Shown here: positions 50,952 through 58,354 of the stretch, in pieces
Numbering within the stretch: the first letter of the stretch is position 1
How the letters are laid out: each line of letters begins with the position of its first letter
Origin: JANPCX01 sp031431125
Lineage (GTDB): Bacteria > Pseudomonadota > Gammaproteobacteria > Burkholderiales > Burkholderiaceae_C
Assembly: GCA_031431125.1 (NCBI GenBank)
Contig: JANPCX010000031.1
Coordinates: 21,930 to 85,929, forward strand
Direction: 5' to 3'
Length of the DNA: 64,000 nucleotides
The notes under the pieces: model-generated
Seen by the model: the letters and a program-made list of their open reading frames with translations, nothing else
The model's database searches: none
What the model was told of the DNA's origin: nothing
Position numbers and translations under genes: made by a program

Positions 50952-50971
50952 ATTCTAAAGAACATTAGAAT
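50952..50971. promoter_or_regulatory. Palindromic operator of the ArsR-rhodanese regulator
   Basis: ATTCTAA-AGAACA-TTAGAAT is a perfect 7+7 inverted repeat directly upstream of the regulator's start codon. The ATTC...GAAT dyad is typical of ArsR-family operators, and its position would block transcription and the ribosome-site region. Confidence 0.75.
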
Positions 50972-51006
50972 GATGTGCAAGTAGGCGGATGCGAACCTTG
51001 CCCGCC

Positions 51007-51480
51007 TCACATGGTTTGCCCCTTAGGCCGTGCGTGAACATCGTCCCCGATCCCAGCGCAGTCGCCACCGGCGCCGTTGGCACTGACTGGCGTCTTGTTG
51101 AGCGCGTCCATGATGCCGCAACCCACCGCTGACGGTGCCGCATCACAGCGCGCCCGCAGCGCCACCAGTTGCACTTGCAGGCTTTGCAGTTCCTCAATGC
51201 GCTGCGTGACATGCCCCATGTGTTCATCGAGCAGGGCATTGACCGGGCTGCAGTCCAGCGCCGGTTGATCCTGGTGGTGCAGCAGCACCCGAATTTCATC
51301 CAGGCTCATGCCCAATGAACGACAGCGCCGGATGAACGCCAACCGCAACAGGTGGTCATGCGCATAGGCCCGGTAATTGGCGCTCGTGCGCGACGGTTTG
51401 GGCATCAAACCAACTCGCTCGTAATAGCGAATGCTTTCCACAGGGGTGCCCGTGGCCCGCGACAGTTCACCGATTTTCAT
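51007..51480 (-). CDS. MerR-family metal sensor, CadR/PbrR type
   Basis: 157 residues from the ATG at 51480. The N-terminal 'MKIGELSRATGTPVESIRY' and 'YERVGLMPKPSR' are the MerR DNA-binding part. A dimerisation helix follows, and the metal site has cysteines in 'ALDCSPVNALLDEH', 'RARCDAAPSAVGCGIMD' and a final 'GDCAGIGDDVHARPK'. This pattern is that of Cd/Pb/Zn sensors. It is divergent from a P-type ATPase whose promoter carries a MerR-type dyad. Confidence 0.92.
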   Translation of the reverse strand: MKIGELSRATGTPVESIRYYERVGLMPKPSRTSANYRAYAHDHLLRLAFIRRCRSLGMSLDEIRVLLHHQDQPALDCSPVNALLDEHMGHVTQRIEELQSLQVQLVALRARCDAAPSAVGCGIMDALNKTPVSANGAGGDCAGIGDDVHARPKGQTM

Positions 51481-51532
51481 ACGCGTTCCAATCCCCAAAA
51501 AGCCCACCACCAAAGTGGCCAACACAAAACGC

Positions 51533-51564
51533 TTGACTCTAAACCCGCTACAGGGTTTTGAATC
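51533..51564 (+). promoter_or_regulatory. MerR-type promoter of the P-type ATPase
   Basis: A -35 TTGACT at 51533-51538 is separated by 19-20 bases from a -10-like TTGAAT/TGAATC (51558-51564). The spacer holds the dyad AAACCC-GCTACA-GGGTTT (51541-51558). An overlong spacer with an internal dyad is the hallmark of MerR-activated metal promoters. Confidence 0.8.
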
Positions 51565-51569
51565 ACACC

Positions 51570-53846
51570 ATGGACATCAAACCCACGGCTTCCCCTTTGC
51601 CCCTTTCATCCGAAACCTCGACCACGCACTCGGCGGCGTCGTGCTGCGCGGCCGACCACGCCCACAACGACACCCAACAACACCCTCCAGCACCGGCGGC
51701 AACCGCAGCAGACGCTGAGTCCCATCGCTACCGGATCAGCAGCATGGATTGCCCCACCGAAGAGTCGGAAATCCGCCTGGCCCTGGAGTCAATCTCCGAA
51801 CTGCGCAGTCTGCGCTTCGACCTGAGCCTTCGAACACTGGACATGGCTGGAACACCGGCTGCAGTGGCCGAGGCCGTACTGGCCATGCGGCGCATCGGTT
51901 TTGATCCTCAGTCTGTCGAAACCGCAACCGGAACCAGTGCCGACGAACCGTCGTCGACAGCACCGGATCACGCGACATCAACACCGACCGAAGGCCTGGC
52001 GCGTCTTTTGGTAGCACTGCTGTTGGCGGTTGCCGCCGAGGTACTCGGCTTCCTGGGCCCAGACACACAAGCCCTCCAAATTGCGACGATGGCATTGGCT
52101 CTGGCGGCCATCGGTTTGGCAGGGTTGAGCACCTACAAGAAGGGCCTGTCGGCCCTGCGCGTGGGCCGACTCAACATCAATGCGCTGATGACGGTGGCGG
52201 TGACCGGCGCTTTCGTGATCGGCCAATGGCCGGAAGCGGCGATGGTGATGGCGCTCTATGCCATCGCAGAATTGATTGAAGCCAAATCCGTCGAGCGTGC
52301 TCGCCGTGCCATCAAAGATCTGTTGGCGCTGGCCCCGGACGACGCGGAGGTGCTGCAACCCTCTGGCGCGTGGGTGCGCACGGCCACCCGTGCCATTGCG
52401 GTCGGAAGCACAGCGCGTATCCGGCCTGGTGAGCGGGTGCCCCTGGATGGAGTCGTGACATCGGGTCAAAGCGCCATCGACCAAGCGCCCGTCACAGGCG
52501 AGAGCATTCCGGTGGACAAAGGCCCCGGCGATCCGGTCTACGCGGGCACGGTCAACCAGACGGCGGCGCTGGAATTTCGGGTTACGGCCAGCGCCACTGA
52601 CAGCACCTTGGCACGCATCATCCATGCGGTCGAACAGGCCCAAGGCTCACGCGCCCCCACCCAGCGGTTTGTGGATCGGTTTGCCGCGCTCTACACCCCG
52701 GCGGTCTTTGTTCTGGCATTGGCGGTTGCGCTGCTGGCGCCTTGGTGGATGGGCCTGACCTGGCTGCAAGCTGTCTACAAAGCGCTGGTGCTGCTCGTGA
52801 TTGCCTGCCCCTGCGCCTTGGTGATCGCAACACCCGTGACCGTGGTCAGTGCGTTGGCTGCGGCAGCGCGACGAGGGATTTTGATCAAAGGCGGCGTGTT
52901 TTTGGAACAGGCCAGAAAAATCAAGGCCGTCGCGCTGGACAAAACCGGCACACTCACCGAGGGGAAACCGCGCTTGGTGGCTTTTGAGGTGGTCTCATCC
53001 CAGTTCCCAGAAGACCAACTCAAACGTCTCGCCAAAAGCCTGGCATCGCGGTCGGACCACCCCGTTTCCAAGGCGATCACCGAGGGTTTAGATGGCGAGG
53101 TGATAGAGGTAGCAGGGTTTTCCGCAGCAGCTGGACGCGGTGTGCAGGCGCAAGTTTATGGACTGGACCTGGTGCTCGGCAATCACCGCTGGGTGGAGGA
53201 GCGTGGCCAATGTTCACCCGACATCGAGGCGCGGCTGAAAGTACACGAAGAAGCGGGTCGGTCGGTGACGATGTTGACTGGGCCCCAAGGCGTGCTCGCC
53301 CTGTGTGCGGTGGCCGACACCATCAAGCCCACATCCACCGCCGCCGTGGCAGCGCTCAAAGCCTTGGGCGTCACGCCCGTCATGCTGACGGGTGACAACG
53401 TGGCCACCGCCCAAGCCATTGCCTTGCAAGCAGGCATTGCCGAGGTGCATGGGAACCTGCTGCCTGAAGAGAAGCTGGCCGTGATCAAGGAGATGCAGTT
53501 CCGACTGGGGGTGACGGCCATGACGGGGGACGGCATCAACGACGCACCCGCACTGGCGCAGGCCGACATTGGTTTTGCGATGGGCGGGGCGGGCACGCAC
53601 ACCGCCATGGAGGCCGCTGACGTGGTCATCATGAACGACGATTTGCAGCGTTTGCCGCAAACGATTCAGCTCTCACGCCGCACGCACGCGGTGCTGTGGC
53701 AAAACATCGTGCTGGCACTGGGCATCAAGGCGGTGTTTCTGGTGCTCGCCATCGCGGGTGACGCCAGCATGTGGATGGCGGTGTTTGCCGACATGGGGGC
53801 CAGCTTGCTGGTGGTGTTCAATGGACTGCGTTTGCTGCGCGCTTGA
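51570..53846 (+). CDS. Zn/Cd/Pb-translocating P1B-type ATPase (CadA/ZntA-like)
   Basis: 758 residues. The first 50 contain a Cys/His-rich stretch 'HSAASCCAADHAHND'. A single metal-binding domain follows with 'SSMDCPTEE' (C61), the form seen in CadA/ZntA. The membrane metal site is the CPC at residues 413-415 ('ACPCALVIATPV'), the phosphorylation site 'DKTGTLTEG' lies near residue 457, and the hinge is 'GDGINDAPALAQADIG'. It pumps divalent soft metals out of the cytoplasm and should be induced by the adjacent MerR regulator. Confidence 0.95.
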   Translation: MDIKPTASPLPLSSETSTTHSAASCCAADHAHNDTQQHPPAPAATAADAESHRYRISSMDCPTEESEIRLALESISELRSLRFDLSLRTLDMAGTPAAVAEAVLAMRRIGFDPQSVETATGTSADEPSSTAPDHATSTPTEGLARLLVALLLAVAAEVLGFLGPDTQALQIATMALALAAIGLAGLSTYKKGLSALRVGRLNINALMTVAVTGAFVIGQWPEAAMVMALYAIAELIEAKSVERARRAIKDLLALAPDDAEVLQPSGAWVRTATRAIAVGSTARIRPGERVPLDGVVTSGQSAIDQAPVTGESIPVDKGPGDPVYAGTVNQTAALEFRVTASATDSTLARIIHAVEQAQGSRAPTQRFVDRFAALYTPAVFVLALAVALLAPWWMGLTWLQAVYKALVLLVIACPCALVIATPVTVVSALAAAARRGILIKGGVFLEQARKIKAVALDKTGTLTEGKPRLVAFEVVSSQFPEDQLKRLAKSLASRSDHPVSKAITEGLDGEVIEVAGFSAAAGRGVQAQVYGLDLVLGNHRWVEERGQCSPDIEARLKVHEEAGRSVTMLTGPQGVLALCAVADTIKPTSTAAVAALKALGVTPVMLTGDNVATAQAIALQAGIAEVHGNLLPEEKLAVIKEMQFRLGVTAMTGDGINDAPALAQADIGFAMGGAGTHTAMEAADVVIMNDDLQRLPQTIQLSRRTHAVLWQNIVLALGIKAVFLVLAIAGDASMWMAVFADMGASLLVVFNGLRLLRA

Positions 53847-53898
53847 CCCGTTGCCAGCCTACCGTGCGGCCAAGGCCATTGAAAACGTTTACTTCATG

Positions 53899-53930
53899 AA
53901 AAGGGGCTGGCCCCTAACGGTACCAGCCCC
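53899..53930 (-). terminator. Terminator of the minus-strand cysteine-rich gene pair
   Basis: Read on the minus strand, GGGGCTGG pairs with CCAGCCCC over a 12-base loop and is followed by TTTT. It lies 34 bases beyond the stop of the 43-residue protein. On the + strand there is no T run. Confidence 0.75.
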
Positions 53931-53963
53931 CAACAAGCCCAAAGGGCTCACTGGACTGAGCGC

Positions 53964-54095
53964 TTAAAGGCAGCAGTTCAGCATTTGCAGACAGCAGTCC
54001 AACAGATCACCGCAGCAGTCGCCCGCCGCCAACGCGGCCACCGACACAGTCGCCAAGCCGACAACGGCAACCATTTGAAGAAGCTTTTTTTTCAT
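53964..54095 (-). CDS. 43-residue exported peptide with heptad-spaced Cys-Cys pairs
   Basis: 43 codons from an ATG with GAGGA nine bases upstream. The first 24 residues are a signal peptide (KKK, then a hydrophobic core ending 'ALAA'). The remaining 19 residues begin GDCC and contain three Cys-Cys pairs at residues 27/28, 34/35 and 41/42, an exact 7-residue period. On a helix all six cysteines would lie near one face, which suggests soft-metal binding outside the cytoplasm. It lies between the P-type ATPase and the Czc operon. No family was recognised. Confidence 0.75.
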   Translation of the reverse strand: MKKKLLQMVAVVGLATVSVAALAAGDCCGDLLDCCLQMLNCCL

Positions 54096-54159
54096 GATCG
54101 ATATTCCTCAATATAGGAAAGTGGATGAACGGATGAAAGTCGACAGACTGCTCTGCGCT

Positions 54160-54438
54160 TCAGTCGGGCGGTGTCCAAATTCGCTCCGTCGGACTCAGAG
54201 CGCCCACGCAAAGAATTTGAACAGCCTGCGGGGAGCCAGTGGCATGCGATTGCACCCGGCTACCGGCTGGCAACCCTGCTGGCGAGACACACAGTGTGCA
54301 GTTGGCCATTGCGCACACCATGGTGGCATTGCAATCGTCGGTACAGCACAAGCGGTGACCGCGAACCGAGGAATGGGCGGTTTGTGCCGCAACAAGGCCA
54401 CTGACAAACAAAACAAAGGTGATCAGAAAAACACGCAC
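54160..54438 (-). CDS. Small exported cysteine-rich protein
   Basis: 92 residues from a GTG. A signal peptide ends near 'GLVAAQTAHS'. Cysteines cluster at residues 31, 32, 36, 42, 47 and 50 ('LCCTDDCNATMVC', 'ANCTLCV'), followed by a flexible tail. It is upstream of, and on the same strand as, the 43-residue Cys-pair peptide (64-base gap), and divergent from the Czc operon. A periplasmic metal-binding role is inferred. The ribosome site is weak, which leaves the start uncertain. Confidence 0.6.
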   Translation of the reverse strand: MRVFLITFVLFVSGLVAAQTAHSSVRGHRLCCTDDCNATMVCAMANCTLCVSPAGLPAGSRVQSHATGSPQAVQILCVGALSPTERIWTPPD

Positions 54439-54597
54439 GAGATGATTCTACGAGCGGACCTTGGTGGGGTGACTTCTTGGCCAGGCAATTTGTCACGTCT
54501 GGTTCTGCATCACCAACAGACACCCGATGTGCTGGACGCAAAACCTTGTTGTTCATGGTGAATTGCAGCCCAAGCACCGCCTCTATACTTCAACCTA
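54439..54597. promoter_or_regulatory. Divergent promoter region of the Cys-rich pair and the Czc operon
   Basis: The 159 bases must drive both directions. For the + strand a TATACT (54584-54589) lies about 9 bases before the czcI-like ATG, preceded by TTGCAG at 54563-54568 with a short 15-base spacer. No clear metal-regulator dyad was seen. Confidence 0.35.
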
Positions 54598-54984
54598 ATG
54601 CGTCGCTTCATACTCATCTTGCTCTTGGCGATTTTGCCGTTCCAGTGGTCTTGGGCGGCCGTTGCCAACGTTTGCGCGTATGAGGCAGACGGCACTGCGC
54701 AGCATTTGGGGCACCACGTCCATGAACATGCAGGTGCCGACGAGCTGCCCGCACAAGGTGCCTCCGCTGACAAGGCCGCTGACCCGTCGTCCGACGACGG
54801 GGTTCTTAAAGCAAACACCAGCGTTGACAAAGACTGCCACGGGCATGGCTTCACGGCCTTGATGGGTACCCTGACCAGCCCCGTTTTTTGGGGTGGTGGA
54901 ACAGGGTTGAGCGTTTACCACTGCCAAATTCCCGACCGCAGTCCGGATCGGTTGTTGCGGCCTCCCTCATCCCACCTCGCCTGA
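54598..54984 (+). CDS. czcI: CzcI-like small exported His-rich protein
   Basis: 128 residues. A signal peptide ('FILILLLAILPFQWSWA') precedes 'NVCAYEADG' and the His-rich 'HLGHHVHEHAGADE', the pattern of CzcI, the periplasmic regulatory protein at the head of czc operons in Cupriavidus. A second Cys/His patch 'DKDCHGHGF' follows. It is the first gene of the efflux operon. The symbol is by motif and position. Confidence 0.7.
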   Translation: MRRFILILLLAILPFQWSWAAVANVCAYEADGTAQHLGHHVHEHAGADELPAQGASADKAADPSSDDGVLKANTSVDKDCHGHGFTALMGTLTSPVFWGGGTGLSVYHCQIPDRSPDRLLRPPSSHLA

Positions 54985-55163
54985 AGTACCGGCGAGGTTG
55001 AAGCGGTGTTTGGGGATGGATGTCCCCTCGTCCGCACCGATCCAGGCGCAGCGTTTGCGCGTGGTTTCAACTGATTCTTTGGTGCGCTGACCACTCAGCA
55101 GCGCCTTCCTCGCCGGATTATTTGCACCCGTGGGCCATCAGCCCACCACCGACGAGATTCCAC

Positions 55164-56522
55164 ATGAAAATTATTTTTTGGCGCTCGCGCAGCTACGCGG
55201 TGCCGAACGCCTTGGGCCGAACGCCACGTCTGAGCGAATCGATAACCTACCGCCGCACGATAGAGGGCATTGGTGGCGCGCTGGGCGCAACTGTGGTCAT
55301 CATCGCCGCCGCCATGGGCACTGGCAGCGCGATGGCGCAAGCCTCAGCCGACAACCCCGGTAGCCTGCTCACACTCCAGCAAGCCGTTCAAGCCAGTTGG
55401 GCACGGCAGCCTGAGCAACGCGCTGCGCCTGCCAGGCGGGATGCGGCATCGGCTTCGCTTCAATCATCACAGCGCTGGACGCCCGAGTCGCCAGCCTTGG
55501 AAGTGGGCCTGCAAACAGACCGCCTCAATCGCAACGAAGGTGGACGTGAGCAGGTGGCGGGCGTTTCCGTGCCCCTGTGGTTGCCGGGTGAACGCCAGCA
55601 AAGTCTCCTGCTGGCCGAAGCTGAGTTGCATTCGCTCAATGGCCGCATGGCAGCGGCGCTGTGGCGCACGGCAGGCGCGGTGCGCGAGGCGTGGTGGGCC
55701 TTTCATTTGGCCGACATCGAAGTCGGCCTGGCGCAAGATCGGCAGCTCGCCGCTCAACGACTCACGGACGATGTAGCAAGGCGCGTGAAGGCCGGTGACT
55801 TGGCTCCTTCTGACGAGCACCAGGCACAAGCGGCGCTGGCTGCAGCGCAAGCCCAGTCGGCCACCAGCGTGGCCATGCAGTCACGCGCTCGGCAAGCCTT
55901 GAAGGTTTTGCTCGGCTCCACGCCCTCGTCCGCTTGGTCAAGCCAGGCCGAGGCCCTGCCAAACCTCAGCAACTCGGACGCCGTCATCGACCGCCATCCT
56001 TTGCTCCAGGAATGGGCCGCCAAAGCGGCGCTGGCGCGCAGCGCGCAAGACCTGGCCCGTGTTCAAAAGCGGGCCAACCCGGAGTTGACCTTGCAAGCGG
56101 TGCGCGAGAGGGGTGCTTACGGCGAGCGCTACGGCCAATCGTTCAATGTAGGACTGCGTTTTCCCTTGGGCTCCAACCCGCGCTACCAAGCAAAAGTGGC
56201 CCTCGCGACGGCAGAGCAAATTGAAGCGGACACGCAGCTTGCCAACGAACGTGAACGCTTGTTGGCTGAGGCCAGCTCCGCCGAGGCGAGGGTTCAGGGG
56301 GCGCGTTTGGCCAACGAAGCGGCGGCCCGCCGTGCAGCCTTGGCCCAGCAAACCCGGGGCTACTTCGCCAAATCGTTCAACCTGGGCGAGACCGATTGGC
56401 CCACTCGCTTGCGCGTGGAGTCGGAAGCGTTCGAGGCTGAACGTGCGGCCGCCCGGGCCCGCATCGAGTGGGCCGAAGCGGTGTCGGCCTGGCGGCAAAC
56501 ACTGGGGCTGTTGCCTGAGTGA
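55164..56522 (+). CDS. czcC: Outer-membrane efflux protein, CzcC-like (TolC family)
   Basis: 452 residues from the ATG at 55164. An N-terminal leader ends near 'GTGSAMAQASA', and two repeated long helical halves follow, as in TolC-type channels ('LTLQQAVQASWARQPEQ', 'VSVPLWLPGERQQSLLLAE', 'VGLRFPLGSNPRYQAKVAL'). It should form the outer-membrane exit duct of the RND pump. The N-terminus is longer than usual, so a downstream start cannot be excluded. Confidence 0.87.
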   Translation: MKIIFWRSRSYAVPNALGRTPRLSESITYRRTIEGIGGALGATVVIIAAAMGTGSAMAQASADNPGSLLTLQQAVQASWARQPEQRAAPARRDAASASLQSSQRWTPESPALEVGLQTDRLNRNEGGREQVAGVSVPLWLPGERQQSLLLAEAELHSLNGRMAAALWRTAGAVREAWWAFHLADIEVGLAQDRQLAAQRLTDDVARRVKAGDLAPSDEHQAQAALAAAQAQSATSVAMQSRARQALKVLLGSTPSSAWSSQAEALPNLSNSDAVIDRHPLLQEWAAKAALARSAQDLARVQKRANPELTLQAVRERGAYGERYGQSFNVGLRFPLGSNPRYQAKVALATAEQIEADTQLANERERLLAEASSAEARVQGARLANEAAARRAALAQQTRGYFAKSFNLGETDWPTRLRVESEAFEAERAAARARIEWAEAVSAWRQTLGLLPE

Positions 56523-56648
56523 TGCGCTCCCGGCACATGGCTCCTGCTGGCAGTGCCACTTCGACACGCAACTCAAACGCAGCGGCCCACGAAAACCTGT
56601 GTTCGCGCACCATTTTTTGATGTTCATTCCATTTCGAGGAATTCGTTC

Positions 56649-57230
56649 ATGAAGTCGTTTTTAATTTCTCCCACCCTCGCGGCCATCGTGCTCATGGCGG
56701 CCGGGCTTCCGATGAAGTCCATCGCCGGTGGAGGCCATGACCATGGTGAAGCCCCCGCTGCTTCCGCAGGCCCAGCTCTGCCGCGTTTTTCAGCGGTCTC
56801 GGATCAATTTGAGTTGGTGGGTGTGGTCAACGGCAAACTGGTCACGCTGTACCTGGACCATGCGGCCACCAATGCCCCTGCCAAAGATGCCCAACTCGCG
56901 GTGGAACTTGGCGGCACCAAGCTTGACGTCAAACCACACGCCGATGGCGAGTTTGAGGCTGAGCTGACCGAGGCCCTCAAGCCCGGCGTGATCGCTGTCA
57001 CCGCCATCGTCACCACCGCCAAAGACAGTGATTTGCTGGCCGGAGAGTTGGACCTGCATGAAGACGATCACGCACCGGCTGCGCACGCACATGGATGGCA
57101 AGAGGTCGTGGGCTGGATCACTGCCTCGGCAGCCGGGCTGGCCTTGTTGGCTTGGGGTGGTCGCCGCATGTTGCAGCGCCGCTCTGCAAGCCTGGCCATG
57201 TCCTCTGTACGCACTGGAGGTGCATCATGA
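56649..57230 (+). CDS. Exported His-motif protein of the Czc operon with C-terminal helix
   Basis: 193 residues from the ATG at 56649, with GAGGA upstream. After a signal peptide the mature N-terminus carries 'GGGHDHGEAPAAS', almost the same motif as in the adjacent CzcB-like protein. A beta-rich domain of about 100 residues follows, then 'HEDDHAPAAHAHGW' and a C-terminal membrane helix. It is probably a metal-binding accessory in the periplasm. Its stop overlaps the czcB start. Confidence 0.72.
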   Translation: MKSFLISPTLAAIVLMAAGLPMKSIAGGGHDHGEAPAASAGPALPRFSAVSDQFELVGVVNGKLVTLYLDHAATNAPAKDAQLAVELGGTKLDVKPHADGEFEAELTEALKPGVIAVTAIVTTAKDSDLLAGELDLHEDDHAPAAHAHGWQEVVGWITASAAGLALLAWGGRRMLQRRSASLAMSSVRTGGAS

Positions 57231-58345
57231 AGCGGCTTTTGAAGCTGGTGTCTGTCCAGTCCTTGATCGCAGCATCGATGCTTTTGGGCCCTACCGCCTG
57301 GGCAGGTGTGGGGCATGACCACGGGGACGCCCCGGCCGCAAGCAACAGCAACGGACCGCAACGCCTGCCCGATGGCCAGGTGTTTTTGCCCAAACCGGCT
57401 CAGCGACAGATTGGTGTGCGCACCCTGGTGGTTGAAGAAAAAGAGCTGCCGCGTTCGATTGAACTGTCGGGCAAGGTGGTGATGAATCCGAACGCGGGCG
57501 GCAAGGTTCAACCCACCGTGGCCGGTCGTATTGAACCTGGCCCCAAGGGGTTGCCCACGCTCGGGCAGGCGGTTCGCAAGGGTGACGTGCTGGCCTATGT
57601 AACCCCTTCTGCAGGCAATATCGAGCGCTCCAACCAGGTAGCGCAAGCGGCCGAGCTGCGTGCGCAGAAAAGCCTTGCCGAAAAGCGCTTGGCCAGACTG
57701 CAGGAACTGGCCGATACCGTCCCTCGCAAAGAGATTGAAGCCGCGCAGAGCGAGCTGTCGAGCTTGAGTGAACGCTTGGCCGCCATCGGCGCCGGTTTGT
57801 CCACCCGCGAAGCCCTGGTGGCACCAGTCACGGGCGTGATCGCCTCGGCGCATGTGGCGACTGGCCAGGTGGTGGACGCCCGTGAGCTGTTGTTTGAAAT
57901 CGTTGACCCGAGCCAATTGCGCGTTGAAGCACTGAGCTTCGACGCCAACCTGCAGGGCAATGTGGCCGATGCGTTTGTGCCGCTCGGCACAGACCAAGTG
58001 ACGCTGAAGTTCATCGGGGCGTCCCGCTCCATGCGCGATCAAGCGCTGCCGCTGCTCTTCAACGCTGCAGGGCCCGGCCTGAACGCGCTAGCGGTGGGTC
58101 AACCCGTCAAGGTGGTGGTGCAGACCCGGTCTCGGGTCAAAGGCGTGGCTGTGCCTGCCGCATCGCTGCTCAAAAACCCCGCCAACCAAAGCATCGTCTG
58201 GGTCAAGGTGGATCCGGAGCGCTATGAGCCTCGCGTGGTGATGTTCGAGCCGCTAGACGGTGCCTCAGTGGTCGTCACCTCGGGACTCAAATCAGGTGAT
58301 CGGGTGGTGACGCAAGGCGCGCCCCTGGTCAACCAAATTCGATAA
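57227..58345 (+). CDS. czcB: Membrane fusion protein, CzcB-like
   Basis: 372 residues from the ATG at 57227 (ATGA overlap with the previous stop). A signal peptide is followed by 'GVGHDHGDAPAAS', then the lipoyl/hairpin/beta-barrel order of RND adaptors ('GRIEPGPKGLPTLGQAVRKG', a helical hairpin with 'QKSLAEKRLARLQELAD', 'SGLKSGDRVVTQGAPLV'). It joins the inner-membrane pump to the outer-membrane channel in the periplasm. Confidence 0.9.
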   Translation: MKRLLKLVSVQSLIAASMLLGPTAWAGVGHDHGDAPAASNSNGPQRLPDGQVFLPKPAQRQIGVRTLVVEEKELPRSIELSGKVVMNPNAGGKVQPTVAGRIEPGPKGLPTLGQAVRKGDVLAYVTPSAGNIERSNQVAQAAELRAQKSLAEKRLARLQELADTVPRKEIEAAQSELSSLSERLAAIGAGLSTREALVAPVTGVIASAHVATGQVVDARELLFEIVDPSQLRVEALSFDANLQGNVADAFVPLGTDQVTLKFIGASRSMRDQALPLLFNAAGPGLNALAVGQPVKVVVQTRSRVKGVAVPAASLLKNPANQSIVWVKVDPERYEPRVVMFEPLDGASVVVTSGLKSGDRVVTQGAPLVNQIR

Positions 58346-58354
58346 GGAGCCCAG

